Positions 12,828 through 25,600 of a stretch of DNA of 64,000 nt are shown one piece after another. This DNA is from Punica granatum. Lineage: Eukaryota; Streptophyta; Magnoliopsida; Myrtales; Lythraceae. A program made the position numbers and the translations under genes. Under the pieces are notes generated by a model. That model saw nothing but the letters and a program-made list of their open reading frames with translations, did no database searches and had not been told where the DNA came from. Every line of letters begins with the position of its first letter. Position 1 is the stretch's first letter. The stretch is taken from the NCBI RefSeq assembly GCF_007655135.1, contig NC_045131.1:26954001-27018000 (forward strand). The letters run 5' to 3'.

Positions 12828-12971
12828 AAGCATTATATTAAATGAAATTTTCTATAATGGGGGTCTTCTTTTTGTTTGACCAATAATGGAGCCCACTCTC
12901 AAGCATTATATTAAATAAAATGAATATAATGGGGGTCTTTGTTTGTTTGACAAATAATGGAGCCCACCCTC
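12828..12971 (+). repeat. Two tandem 71-73-bp units near the 3' end of Harbinger copy 1
   Basis: Unit 1 (12828-12900) and unit 2 (12901-12971) both begin AAGCATTATATTAAAT and contain ATAATGGGGGTCTT and AATAATGGAGCCCAC. They follow the transposase stop directly. Similarity is high apart from short gaps, so this is a recent local duplication. Confidence 0.75.
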
Positions 12972-13055
12972 AAGCTTATTTAAATATGTTTTTGTCTTTT
13001 TCTGTAATTGAGTTGGATTGAGTTGAATATTATTTTAAATCCAAATAAACCATTA

Positions 13056-14720
13056 GAATTTTGGTTACATAATATATTCAAAACGATTATATGAAAGGTC
13101 TTCTAAATATAAATGGCCATAAACGTCTAATTTAATATCCTCTATATAAAATTAGAAAATATAAATAAACACATAAAGTATTTTTCCTCTAATCAACAGT
13201 AGTTTGATCACTCTTCTTCAATCAACATGTTAAAGATAAAAACATTCACGTAACTGAAAAAAAAAATATAAAAGCATTCATAAAAAAATATTAAATATAA
13301 AAACATTCCACGATCTAAAGTAAGGACACTACAATTCAGCATACGATCATATGGACAATCCCAATAATGAAATATATGCTTAAAATCGTAAGAAATAAGC
13401 TATATATATTAAGGAAATGAGAATATGAAAAATATTATCCTGAAAACCAAAGAAATTAAAGACAATGCGACTTTTTGAGTTTCTGTGCTTAACCTTTGAG
13501 AATTACCTTCTTTTTCTTTCTTTTTTTTTTGCTAGATACCTTTGAAAATTACTTGCTTCTACCTGAAGCTGACTAATAGCCCTAATAGCTCTAATTGTGT
13601 AGACATATGTGCGAGGTTGATGATTAATCAATCGAAAGCAACAGAATTACTGCCCGGTGCCTAAAGAAAATGCCAAAAATTTCTTCTTCTTCTTTTTTTT
13701 TTTCAGGGAGCTGCTTCACCAAAAGAAGGCTCTTGTTGCATAGGGAGGAAAGAAGAGATGGATAGAGTGATAGCCAGCAAAAACTGATCTATGGCAAATG
13801 AAGTTAAATGGATGAACACGGAGAGAAGGGAGAGAGATGGTATAAGAAATATGGAGTAACTGCAAACATCATAAATTACATTCATTTCTGTTATAGTTTT
13901 TAATCAATTAAAAAATTAAATACATGATTCAATATTAATAAAATGAGACCATGTACGCTTAACGTAGAGAGTTAAAAAGAAGATGTCAAAATTCTCAAGT
14001 GTAATTCTCACGCTATTGATGTGTCATGTTTATATGCTCCTAAAGTTCTTGAATTGCTGACATGGCACATTCCTATTACACGAATGGAGGCCTCATATTT
14101 CACAATACTTGAAAATCTAAATTAAATACTTATAAATAGATAAATGTGGATGATTATAATATTTTGATTTAATTTTATGGAGATGAGATATAATTCTCAA
14201 GATTGTTATTTTTTTGTAATATGATAATTCCACATGTTTCCAATATAAAATATTTAACGACCACGATTGTAAATTTTTTAACACAGAAAAATGATCATAG
14301 TTGTTAACTTTAAGGAAAACTATACATTTCGTTTTCTAAATTTCATTACTTTTCTATTTTAGTCTTTTTTTTTCTATTTTTTTATCGTTTACGTCCTATA
14401 ATTTTGAAGTTTTCCTGTTTCAGTCATTTCCTTTTTTCTTGGTTTGTTCCATCTAGTTCCTTTGCTTATCGTTTAGTTTTCATCCTGTTATTAAATTTTT
14501 TATTAGAGAAAATCTTAGTTTAGATTCTCAACCTTTTGTAACTACTTTTTTATCCTTTTTTTTTGTAGTTCATCTTTTCTTAATATTAAACGTTTTGTTT
14601 CTTATAATTCTATTGGTCGGCTTTCCATAAAAATGCCCAAATGGTATTTTAGAAATAAGATATTTGTAGTTTTAAAAATAAAAGATAAATTAAAATAATA
14701 AAAGAAAAATCAATAAAAAA
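13056..14720. other. AT-rich spacer, no gene recognised
   Basis: I see no ORF of family character here. The sequence is AT-rich with T-runs around 13510-13530 and 13684-13703. Short open frames (for example 13703-13885) lack recognisable motifs. Confidence 0.5.
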
Positions 14721-15320
14721 TGGCAAATTACACAAAAAAAAACCTAAGTTTTGTCCTAAATTTTGTTATGTAACAAAAAATCACATGTTTTAAGAATTGT
14801 CTCAGATTTGACCTCTCGTTACCATTCTGTTAAGTTTACCGTCTATTTGCCTATGTGGACTTCATGGGATCCACAAAATTTACATATTATCTTATCATCC
14901 TCTCTTTTCTTTACAAAAATAATTTAAGTTTTCAGAAAAGTCTCAATTTTGTTTCAAATTTTGATTTGTAATTTAAAAAATACATATTTTAAAAATTTCT
15001 CATAAATGGTCCATGAGAGGAGATGCTAACCGGGGCCGACTTTAGGAGCAAAAACATATGGTTTTTTTTTCATTACAAACCAAATTTATGATGAAATTGA
15101 GACTTTTTTGAAAATTTGAATTTTTTTTATTTAACCTATCTCATTTGTTTATTGATTTATGTCTGAAGTTAACAGTCCATGTATGCAAAATTAACGGAAT
15201 TTATAACGGAGATAATTTTTTAGACAATTTAGAAAACTTATGGTTTGTTTTGTTACAAAATAAAATTTAGGACAAAACTGAGACGTTTTACAACATTTAG
15301 GTTTTTTGTGTAATTTGCCC
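14721..15320. mobile_element. Foldback (Mutator-type) MITE, about 600 bp
   Basis: The ends are inverted repeats: TGGCAAATTACACAAAA at the left and, reverse complemented, GGGCAAATTACACAAAA at the right. Homology continues inward through AAGTTTTGTCCTAAATTTTG and its partner. Flanks share ATAAAAAA on both sides (8 bp, possibly 9 with one mismatch). The same family occurs at 52148-52509, where a perfect 9-bp duplication is visible, typical of Mutator-like elements. No coding capacity. Confidence 0.65.
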
Positions 15321-15638
15321 ATAAAAAAATAAGGACAAAAGGAATAGCAAAAAAAGGTTGGAGTACCGAAATTAAAATTTTTCCTAACAATTATTTTGAA
15401 AAAAGGATCTAAACAGAAAAGCAATTAAAGGTATTAGATGAAATTGAACCAAGAAAAAGGAAAACGATTAAAACAAAATAGCATTCAAATGTATAAAATG
15501 TAAGAGATTAAAAAAACGAAAATGACTAAAACGGAGAAATAACTAAAACTAGAGGATTAAATGTATAATTTTCTCTTAACTTTACAAGAAAAAAAATAAA
15601 TACATGCAAAGTTCGGATTTTATTGGGAAAAAAATTGA

Positions 15639-15882
15639 GGGGCCGTTTGGATTCAAAGTTAAAGTTACTTTGATTTTGATTTTGCTTTTGATTGTGGAAA
15701 AGGACAAATGAGATGTGATTATAAATTTGATTTGGGAAACGTGTGTTTTTGTTGTGTAGTGTGTTGAGTTAAAGTTAAAGTTAAAATTTTTGAATTGAGA
15801 AATGTGTATTTTTGTTGTGTAGTGTGTTGAGTTAAAGTTAAAGTTAAAGTTAAAATAAGGAATCTTTGAATCCAAACAGGGC
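15639..15882. mobile_element. Tourist-like MITE with internal hexamer and 60-bp duplications
   Basis: The left end GGGGCCGTTTGGATTCAAAG and the right end (reverse complement) GCCCTGTTTGGATTCAAAG form inverted termini. The interior has AAAGTT hexamer runs and two copies of a block containing TTTTTGTTGTGTAGTGTG. The TTTGGATT core resembles the Harbinger termini in this window. A clean 3-bp target duplication is not visible. Confidence 0.6.
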
Positions 15883-16429
15883 AAGTGTTACCAGTACCAC
15901 CAAGGCACCAACCAAACATCCCTTACTTCATTTGAAAAAAAGATAATAATAAGGAGGCAGCAAGCAGGAGCACCTGCATCCATAAATAATTTATTTTATT
16001 TGTTTTAAATTACTTTATTTTACTGCAAACTGAGACGTTAAAGGACATTAATTTTTTTTTTTCTTATTGTAGCGGGGCCCATGAAGTTTGTAACGGACCA
16101 ACCAACTGAAATTCAGACAAATTTGAATTTCGTCGTGTAAGCATTAACAGTTGGGAATTCTATAGTATGTGAGGTTAGGTACCCTTACCAAACTAATCAA
16201 CTGAGCGTACGTGATTTTGAATTACTTTTGATAATTGAGGTACTAGTGTGGACTGTGTTAGGAGGATACCGATCCCGTACAGACTAGTTATAATAGTTAC
16301 ATATGATATAAATGCAATGAATGGTTATTAGAACAATAAGTTTTCGTCCCTTTATATGTTTTTTTGCTTCTGTCATTTTGTTTTGTTGATATTATATTTC
16401 ATCGAGGAATATTTCATAAAATGTGTTTA

Positions 16430-17215
16430 AATCTATATATATAAATAATATAATTGTTGGGACATTTACTATTGTGTACTAGTTTTGTCCAAAATTTCAA
16501 AATGAAAACTTCTCATTTATCGATTCTCCGTATGCTAATTAAGCCAATCAAGCCAAATCTATATGTAATATATAATTGTTGAGGTATTCAATATTGTGTC
16601 ATTTGTCAAAAATTTCAAAATAAAAGTTTTTCATTCACTGATTCTTCCTATGCCTAATTAAGTTAATTAAAATCTATAGTGTCTCATTTGTCTAAAATTT
16701 TAAAATAGAAGCTTCTCATTCACTGACTCTTCATATGCCTAATTAGGCCAATTAAACCAAATAGGATAATTTGTTAGGGGGATGATGATGATGATGATGA
16801 TGATTATTATTGTTATTATTATTATTAAGCCCGATAGAATAGTTACTAGAATATTATGATTACGCCAATCTATATATCTATATCTATATATAATCTATAA
16901 TTACGGAGGCATTTACCATTTTGTGCCATTTGTTCAAAATTTCAAAATGGAGATTTCTCAATCACCGACTTCTCGTATGCCTAATTAAAATTAAGCCAAA
17001 TGAGATAATTGTTAGGAAAATTATTATTATTATTATTATAGTTATTAAGCCAATTAAGCCCAATAGGTTAATTGCTAGAATATAATGATTAAGCTCAATG
17101 GGATAATTGTTAGAATATTATGATTAAGTGAAATGAGATAATTACTGAATTATTATTATTATTATTATTATTATTATCATTATTTAGTTAAATAGGATAA
17201 TTGCTTAAACTTCAT
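16430..17215 (+). repeat. Diverged tandem repeat array with ATT/GAT microsatellites
   Basis: At least four irregular units start near 16430, 16553, 16670 and 16865, sharing TTTCAAAAT, CTTCTCATTCACTGA and ATGCCTAATTAA. The 3' part repeats ATGGGATAATTGTTAGAAT. Trinucleotide runs lie at 16786-16828 (GAT, then ATT), 17023-17039 and 17150-17177 (ATT). No coding potential. Confidence 0.65.
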
Positions 17216-20200
17216 CGGTAGCTTATTATATATCAAATGTTAATCTGAAAGTTATTAAGAAATAAATTATAATCTTATTAGAATTTAATCAAAATGAATG
17301 ATAAACTAAAATATATTACAAATAAGAATTCGCTTAAAACGCAGGTGCATTGATTAGTATTAATTAATTAATGATAAAAATGAATACGAATAACGAGGGT
17401 AGAGTAAGGACGGAAAAAAATTTTCAATGAGGATACGAGGGCACAAGTAATTTAACATTTAGAGATATTATACCTTCTCAACTGCCTTGACAGTAATTTT
17501 TATGTGAAGTGCTACAGAAATCATGAATCCTATTATTCTTATTTCTTTCTTTATTTTTACTAGATGTAATATAATAAAAGAAAGGCAATTTTCTTTAGAC
17601 TATTATCAATTTGATTCCCGAATAATTTGTTGACCATCACTTTAGTTTTCAAAAGATTTTTGCCAATAGAAAAATCATTCATTCACTCTTCACAAAATAT
17701 TCAAGTCGTCATATGGCAGTTAAGGAATGCTGATACAACATGTACCAGTATTAACTTAATTCCAAAAAAAAGTTAAAATTTTAAAATAAAAATAACGTCG
17801 CTGACACAATTTAAACGCTTTCATTAATTTAAATATAGATAAAAATAATTTTTTAGGTACATATATTGTGGGAGGTCCCGATTCCCAGTCGAAGAGCTCC
17901 CAATCGAGTTACACCACTATTCTCTCTTCGTAAAGAGAAAGAGATAGATGGGGGACAGCTCGGCTGGAGCTTCCCCCGGTGACATTCCCCAAGGCAGTGG
18001 CGGGACCTACGGATCAGTGGGTGCAATAACATTTAACCTAAATATTATCGAATTTTTTGTTGGCATATTAGATAGTAATATGTAAAGTTAGAAATGATAA
18101 CTAGTTTCCTAGTAATATATTACAATAATTAAAACCACAATGATAATTAAATAATTTGAATTATCGAGAAAATGGAGAAAAATGAATATTGCTTTGCACG
18201 ATTTCACATTTTAGGTGTTGTATATGAGTCGTTTCTTGTTCTATATTGTCCAATACATGGCAACAAAAGTAAGAAAATTATTCTTTTATTCATTTTTCAT
18301 ATAAATATCCAATCTATTTGTCACATTCGTTAAAAAAAAAGAATCTATATGTTGGGAATTATTAATACCACATGAAAAAAAAATGAAAGAATATTTGTGA
18401 AATTATATGAGGTTTGAGAACCACCACTTCTCAACTTAAACTTTTAAGTAGTGATTCTCAAATCTCATATAAACTCGTAGTTATTCTTTTATTTGCATGT
18501 ATACTATCTATATAATCTATACAATTACTTATTAATGGACAAATGGATAAGTGGTAAGTATTTTTTGATTTCAACTAATTATTTGATGGAGTATTTTGTT
18601 GTACAATTAGTGAGAAATAACAGATTAAAATTTGGTGGTAGAAACTACCAAACTGAAAGCGAAACGATAAAATTTGACTTAAAAGAGATAGAAAATAAAT
18701 ATGAGCAACGAGATCAAGAAAAAAATTGAAGAACTTATGGATTTTTTCCCTTTTTGATAAACGAGTGTGTGATGTTTTGGAAGAAAAAGATAAAAAATGG
18801 TTCTAATACTTCAAAAATAATTGTTTGTATTTGACACTGCATTTTGACTTTCTCACCATTTTAAAGAGAATGCAAGATTAAAAGTGGGGGTCAAAATTTT
18901 ACTTTTACCCATTTATTTCAAAGTTGCAAGGCAAATTAAATAAATAATGATAAATTCTAAATCTTCACTAAAATTTATAAAAACTTAGTGGGTTCAATTG
19001 ATCGCATATTCAGGCGGCCTCGATCACTTAGGTGGTAGGTCACCGGCGGGAAGCCCTCACTCGAGCTGTCCCTGCCCCTCTAGAGAGATAGTCCATGTCC
19101 ATGTGGAGACATAACACGAGCTTTTTATAATCACGTGGAGACATAACAAGGGAGAGGCCACCGCAAAGCTAAATGAGCCTTTATTACTATTATTTTTTTC
19201 AATAATAAGCTCCAAAACTTGAATCTGGTGGGAGTGGGATCATATGCAAAATAAATTATTTCAACATGATGTGTCTCTTATGTTCCCATGAAGTTTGGTA
19301 GGCAGATGGATTGGATGCAAAGGATTCCAAGGGAGAGAGTGAGGGAAAGCATTTCTAAGCGTGACCTCATTTGGGTTCGGACCTAACTCGAAAATCCCAA
19401 AAATCAAATTAATGCGCACACTAATGACTGCGTATGGTCCTATCATTACGAGTCATGACATATATGGTAATTTCCATTCCGAGAGTCAAAGTTGAACGTT
19501 TTCATTGACTTGAATTTGACATGGAGAATCAACTTGAGTTGATTTAGGTGATTTAACGTCTATTTCTCTTAAATAAGGTCACATTTTAGATCTTGTGAAT
19601 AGAGAAAGTTTTCAATTAGGAAGAGGGTCCTGCTCAAACCTGGATTAGTCGGGACCATTAAGTTTCTAAATATCAAGTGGTCAACACCGAAAAGAGAATT
19701 TGGTGTGAAGGACTATAGTAAAGTACACGGCTATTCAATATCATAAATGGGCCTGAAGGAGTGACTCTGATCCAACCCAGGCCCACTTACACCCCCACCT
19801 TCTTGATAGTGCTCCAAGCCAAGAGGCAAAATCAAGGTTTGGCACCCCATTTTCATTAATTGATCTTATGAAAATCAAATGTGTTTATTCACTATGATCG
19901 TGACTTTGTGATTAGGCCAATTGTGCTAATTAAGTGTGGCTCCGCAAAAGGCAAAGTAAAATAAATCAAAGTTCGCCATCATATTTCTGGACAATTGAAA
20001 CGATGGAGAGCCTATTCCAAAATGTTCGAGGCAATTCCCCAAACCTGTGAGTCGTCCATCTGCTATCCAAAATATGTTATACTCGTATTTCCCGACTATC
20101 TAGCATTCATCTATTTATGTATAGTGAATTCGGGTTTATAACCTTACCCAACATCTCTCTTGAGCAGAAAGAGTCGATTGATTAATGGAAAGATAACCAA

Positions 20201-20514
20201 ATAGCTGAAAAGTGGATGCACATTCATCTTTTGGAAACACAAGTAAGCTCTCGTCCCCATTATAAGCATTCATCTATCTAGTACGACACTATATGCATAC
20301 TATTAATTTTTTGATACCTACATAAACACGCAATAGTACACACTATTATAATATACGAAGGAAATAACAAAAGTTTGATCGTTCGATGAGTCAGTGGCCG
20401 ACTGTTAATGACTTGTTCATCCTCCTGCGAAGCGATCGAACTGAACAACATAGAAAATGAAAGGTTGACTCCATATATAGGTTTCGAGGCTGTACTCTTC
20501 AGGATAGCATAAGT
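17216..20514. other. Gene-free AT-rich spacer downstream of the CASP-like gene
   Basis: No convincing gene. An ORF of 78 codons at 18493-18729 is Lys/Glu/Asn-rich and matches nothing I know. A short hairpin sits at 18403-18472. The segment 17870-18030, with GCAGTGGCGGGACC followed by AGTGGGTGC, resembles one end of a hAT-type element, but the matching end (perhaps GTGGGTTC near 18990) is too weak to call. Confidence 0.4.
18403..18472. other. Inverted repeat able to form a hairpin
   Basis: Arms of about 27 nt (from 18403, containing GAGGTTTGAGAACCACCA, and ending at 18472, containing TAGTGATTCTCAAATCTC) pair with about three mismatches around a 16-nt loop. No evidence of transcription. It could be a tiny MITE remnant. 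Confidence 0.5.
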
Positions 20515-20978
20515 TCATGGTTTCAGGGCGAAGAGAGGGGCTAGAGCGGAGTGAAGAGAGTAAAGGATGAGGAGGAGGTACAGGATCGAGGCAATGAAAC
20601 CCGCGATAAGAGCACCCGTGACTTTGTCACAGAAGTTCGGGACCTGCCCGCAGATGGGAAGCCAGCCAGCGTGACTATTCCCTTTCTTGCCCACATGAGC
20701 AATCGCTAGCGCAGCCGAGATGCTCGAGCTAAGCAACATTGCAATTACCTGATAAGAGGACATCGTGACAATACAAAAGAAAATTAATAAGTGAAATCGC
20801 TTAATATAGATAGCGTCTTTATTCTGAAATAAGTCGTAATAATTCCAGCGTTTCATATAATACTATAACAAAGTACAAGAGCAAATTCTTGATTTCAAGT
20901 CTTTACAAAATGTATTTAATTTAATTAATTAATTAATTTATCTCATGTTTTTCTGTTTGTTATTTTCATTTCCGCTTG

Positions 20979-21017
<39 letters not shown>

Positions 21018-22609
21018 TAAGCTCTCACGCACATATTTTGTGCTTGCGAGATTGCTCTTGCGTCTTTGCATAAACTCAAAATTACTGCTTGTTACAACTG
21101 ACCCGACTTTTAAAACCCTTTTAGAATTCGCTGTTTTTTCAAAATGGATAGGGTATATGGAATAATAGAAAAGATTTTTGAAATAATAGAGTAGAAGGTT
21201 CCTTTTAGTTTTTTTTTTCAACTTAGAAAAAGCTATGGCCATTATAAAATGAAATTTCTTTTTTAAATAATAGTATAAAATAAGATAGGATATCTCATAT
21301 AAGAATCTCGAGATAGCAGTCGCAGAGACGCGACATTGTATATGGCATAACATGTGTCATGGTTCATCCTAAATGTTAGCCCTGAAACATTAAATTCTGA
21401 AAACGATGAAACCTGTCAACATATAGAGAAAGTCTTATAGATTTCTAAAGTAGTGAAATTCTTGTAAATTGGAAAATAAAACAAATTGCATGAAAGATTC
21501 TAAATTATATTTCCAAAAACGAATAGAGAGTGGATTCATAATAAAGGAAGAGGTTAAGAAATTTCACATAAAAAAAGAAAAGGTAAGAAATGGTTTATTA
21601 CTTCTGCTCCTTTACGATACAATTATAGGAATTTAAAATTCACTGAAACCATCTTATAATCATGATCAGATCGATAGCCAAAACAGGATTAAGAGGCGTT
21701 AGTTAAAAGGTTGATAATTTTTATATTTTGGGGCTGCAATATGAGGCAAACCAACTTGTACACATGTTGCGTTCGCGATACGTATGCAGAATATCAAATG
21801 GTTCAACAATTTAACTAATGAATTACCACGTCCATCATGAGAACCAAGCGACTGAAGAGGCTATTGAAAGAGAGAAGCAGAGCCAAGACGCTGTACCCTC
21901 CCGCTACAGCTTCTGCAATCACAAAGTACCTGCAACAGTATGCAATACACATGTTTTCACCCTGGAAAACTGATGTTTTTCCTTATCTAGGTTCCGAAGC
22001 TCTGCCTATGGATGTCGGATGTTTCCAGCTGAGGGACGTATGCTCTCGAGGGAGCAGAACTGGAAAACAGTGCCCCAAGAAAACGATGATCAAACGCTTC
22101 GTTGGTCGCACCATAATTTAATACTTATCTGCTAATATGGATCATTGGATGACTAAGATCTTAAAAGGCTCGAACAGTGCCCCTGCCGTGTTATATTACT
22201 GAATAAAAGTATTATTATTTCCACCCCAAAAAAATAGAAGTACTATTTTGGTTAAGAAATTTAAGGGTAAAACCAAAGTTAATGCAGAGAAATATCGTGC
22301 TTATGTGCATGATCCCGTGCTTGCTAAGAACTAGACAAGAAGTTTCATGGATGACCAAATATGATAGAAAGTAATTAAACAAATTCCCTAAGGTTGAGCT
22401 CACTCGGAAACAATTTCTTTGAAAGAATAGAGAACTACTCTTGATAATTACCTGAAAGCAGGAGTGTTGCTGTACTTGGCTTCGAAAGTGAGATTGAGGA
22501 CCGTGGCCGAGTCGTGGCTCGTGACCATGATCACAATGGCAGCTACCGTGGCTCCTAGAGCTATCACCCTCAGGAGGAGGGCCAAGAACCTCTTGGTCTT
22601 GGTCGTCAT
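20515..22609 (-). CDS. CASP-like protein, family 1 (four-transmembrane membrane-domain scaffold)
   Basis: The CDS is complement(join(20515..20748, 21827..21929, 22452..22609)), 495 nt, 164 aa. Splice sites are GT-AG: intron 1 is phase 2 (TTCAG/GTAATT), intron 2 phase 0. Four membrane segments are visible: residues ~8-28 with the conserved Arg14 (LLLRVIALG), ~54-74 ([14 protein letters not shown]), ~86-107 beginning with the conserved Asp (DVVIAMLL), and ~138-160 ([13 protein letters not shown]). The first loop has [13 protein letters not shown] and the second the Cys pair of [11 protein letters not shown], as in the CASPL1 group. CASP proteins organise lignin deposition at the Casparian strip; most CASPL1 members have no firmly assigned role. 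The start at 22609 is the first in-frame ATG after an in-frame TGA (near 22697-22699). The short N-terminus (13 residues before Arg14) leaves room for an unseen upstream exon. Confidence 0.88.
20979..21018. repeat. (TA)n(CA)n microsatellite in CASP-like intron 2
   Basis: About eleven TA units run into about eight CA units within the second intron (20749-21826) of the CASP-like gene. A compound dinucleotide repeat, likely length-variable. Confidence 0.9.
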
Positions 22610-22699
22610 ATCGATCAAGACCCAGAGAGTACCACCAGATTTGCTCGAGAGAACCTTGGAACACTCCTTTTGATTTTGAGTCAAGTGGAAAAGATCTCA

Positions 22700-25600
22700 G
22701 TCCGAGGATGTTTGTTTTTATAAATATATAAAAAAATTTAAAAAATGAAATAAAAAGTGGTCCTAAATTTTTGGGGGTTAGAGACTTAGAGCGAGAGACA
22801 GGGAAAGATGAAGTTAGGAAGGCAGGTGAGAGGTGGTGCACTTGTATTCTTAATACATAGCATGTCTTAATGGGGGGATTGGTTCAGTAACCTAACGATG
22901 AATATATGTTTATATATATTTTTATATGTATCATGCTATTCAAAAGCCTAATGAGCGTCGTGTAATTTAGTTTAAGCCGGATCGACTTATTAAGAGGTAC
23001 ACTTTTTTAGTTAATGATTTTATTCTTTCACAAGACTTGAATATGAGGTCTTATTTAAAGGAAATAAGTATCAAACCATTTAAACTAATCATCGTTGGTT
23101 AAAAATATAGATTTTTATCATGATCATCATTATTATCTTACCAATCTTACATAATAGAAATATATATAATATGAAATTATTATAGATTTTAAGTGTCCAA
23201 TGGACAGAAGACAAGTTAAATGCAATAATTTTAATTAGGTGGAGACTTGCAAGAACGAGTGAAGTTTATATGTGCCCAAAACTTGCAAAATTTAAAGTAA
23301 TTAACGCTGAAGTTATTTAATCGAGTCGGCTCGGGACAACTTGATTTACAGGTTCAATTAAATTATTACTGCGGTCGACGATGGATATGGTGGCCAACCA
23401 GGTATTCATATAAAATTTGCAGCTTTTATCAGCAGCAATTCTCTGTTGCAAATTGCGGCCCGGCGTTTCATGAATCTTTAATTTCTTTCTTTGTTGACTC
23501 TTTTTTTTTTTTCGGTACAACTTTGTTGAGTACTCTAAATTAAAGGAGTTCAAATTATGGAAACCAAAAAAGGAAAGTGCTCACCCCACATACCAATAAA
23601 GAAATAAGATAAGAAAAATAATATATTTTTCTTGTCTACGATAAATGCTTATGGAATCAGTATATAAAACAAAAAATTAAATAAATAAGCATAGCTACGT
23701 ACCGGTAAGTCGCACTAATAAGAATCAAAACTAAAACTACTTAATTTTTATGCGAGAATGCGTGCCGTTATACTCTACATGTATTTGAAGAAAATTATAT
23801 TCTAATAATTTTTTAGAAAACCAACTACATAATTTGAGATCGAGAACCAGTGCTATTGTACCGAATCTTTTCGCTCCAAAGATGTGCCAACTTCCAGCAG
23901 GGAGAACTGAAGCTCCACCCTCTGGTGAATTTTTCATGGATCCGTTCAACTACCCACCATGAATCTATGGGAGCTTTCATTGACGGCCATGTCGACATTG
24001 GGGCAGTCCTCAAGTCGATTTCCGATATGAAAAATATGTAAATTATTTGGGCTCCGGCCTCATTTACCTAAAAGCTATAATAGAATTAATCATTATTTAA
24101 CTATAAATTGAACTCATAATGGATGGACTTTATCTGTAATGTAAGAATTCGAAAATCACTCCGAAAACACACCATGATCATGACAAACTGACGTTGAACG
24201 AGGGTCCAGTTGATTGGTCAAGTTCGATTAATCTTACCAGAAAAAGAATATAACCGATGGATTAAACATTTTCATTCCCCTTCTTGACTTGGCAGAGAAA
24301 CGCGGTAGCTAGCATGAAGCTATGAGCCCGAGCAATTGAATGTGAACTCCTAAGGAAAACAACAATAGCTAGAAGAGATAATAAACCACAATACATGCCA
24401 ATGTTTTTTTTTTCTTTCCCCATATATATCTTCTTATCATAAAAAGAAAAAAAAAATCTTTTTTTATTTTTATTTTGTTTAATAAGAAACATGTCAATAT
24501 ACCACTCATATTTATTTTGGATCGTCTAACAGATCGTCTAGTCCACTTTCGGTGGGGATCACTAAATATGGAGAATAAGGATTGAAACTTTTTTGATCCT
24601 GACAATGAAACCTAATTGACATTCGAGACAATAAATTTTACCATGTGTGTGACCGCAGTGTAGATTTATCATTTATGTACGTACTACAGAAGGAAATGAA
24701 AAGGACAAGTCGAATGATGGAGAAAAAAAGGTAAAAACAGTTTCGATACAATTTTGTCTTACCGGCAGTCTTGTTAGATTAGATAAACTTTATACCAAGC
24801 TTCATCATATATACAAGATAGAAATTAAAAATATTACATCTATATCTATATTTATAAACTATAAGCTAATCGGGTTAAAAAAACAAAAAAAAAAACTCTT
24901 CTCGAGTCAATGATGGCATTTCATCTCACTTTTTGAATTATTTGTCTTTTGAAACTTTTTGGCACATTGATCCCTATAGTTACACTCATCTTAAGTAACC
25001 AAAAAAAAAAGTTAGATATATCTCATTTTAATTCTAATGATTTTCTTTTACGTTTATTATTTGGTCTTTCATTGTCTCTATGAATGAAATTAGGAGTAAA
25101 ACTTTGGGTGACGAACATACAAAGAACAACCACATTCTTGGAAACATTTGATAATGAAATTACTTGGAAGTTTAAGATTTAATTTATTAAATTCTTTCTC
25201 AACATAATTAAAAGTTAAAACCAAATTTTATTTTTTGGGGTAGAAAAAATCATTACTACAATTTAATGTAAAAATGAAATATAAAAAATAATATTATAGA
25301 TTTACTAAAATTAAAAATATTTTCTCAATAAAAAAAGGGAATATGTCTCAAATAAAGCGATTTAACTTTAAACGTGCTAACAACCGTCAAATTAAAATAA
25401 TCTCAACATAAAATTTTTTTAATATATCATCATAGTTTTCATGTTATCACAGTAGACCCCTACCTACATATCATATTTATTTGAGTCTCGTTTTTTAGTC
25501 GATGATTTTACTCATAAGTTTCTACTTAATATTTTGATAAAAAGTTTATTTTCATTAATTCAATAGTATTTTACTATTTCTAGACTTTAATACGATGCAA

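Larger units (their letters stand above)
8602..13052 (+). mobile_element. PIF/Harbinger transposon, copy 1 (two-gene element, inactivated)
   Basis: A 4451-bp element flanked by 3-bp TTA duplications (8599-8601 and 13053-13055), the TWA target preference of PIF/Harbinger. Terminal inverted repeats: the left end begins GGTAGTGTTTGGATT and the right end, reverse complemented, begins TGGTTTATTTGGATT. Both are followed by a CAACTCAACTC-like subterminal stretch. Inside, on the plus strand, are an ORF1 with a Myb/SANT-like DNA-binding domain and an ORF2 transposase, the standard two-gene arrangement. Both reading frames carry stops. A second copy in opposite orientation occupies 42343-49831 and shares gene structure, intron positions and subterminal repeats. 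Confidence 0.9.

Noticed and set aside
17870..18995. A hAT element starting at GCAGTGGCGGGACC
   Set aside because: Only one end looks right; the proposed partner end is short and no 8-bp duplication was found.
22609..22684. A longer CASP-like N-terminus starting at 22684
   Set aside because: That position is TTG, not ATG; the first in-frame ATG after the upstream stop is at 22609.
23825..24041. Possible exon upstream of the CASP-like gene
   Set aside because: Open for about 60 codons but no family match, no splice link to the gene, and opposite-strand frames are equally open.
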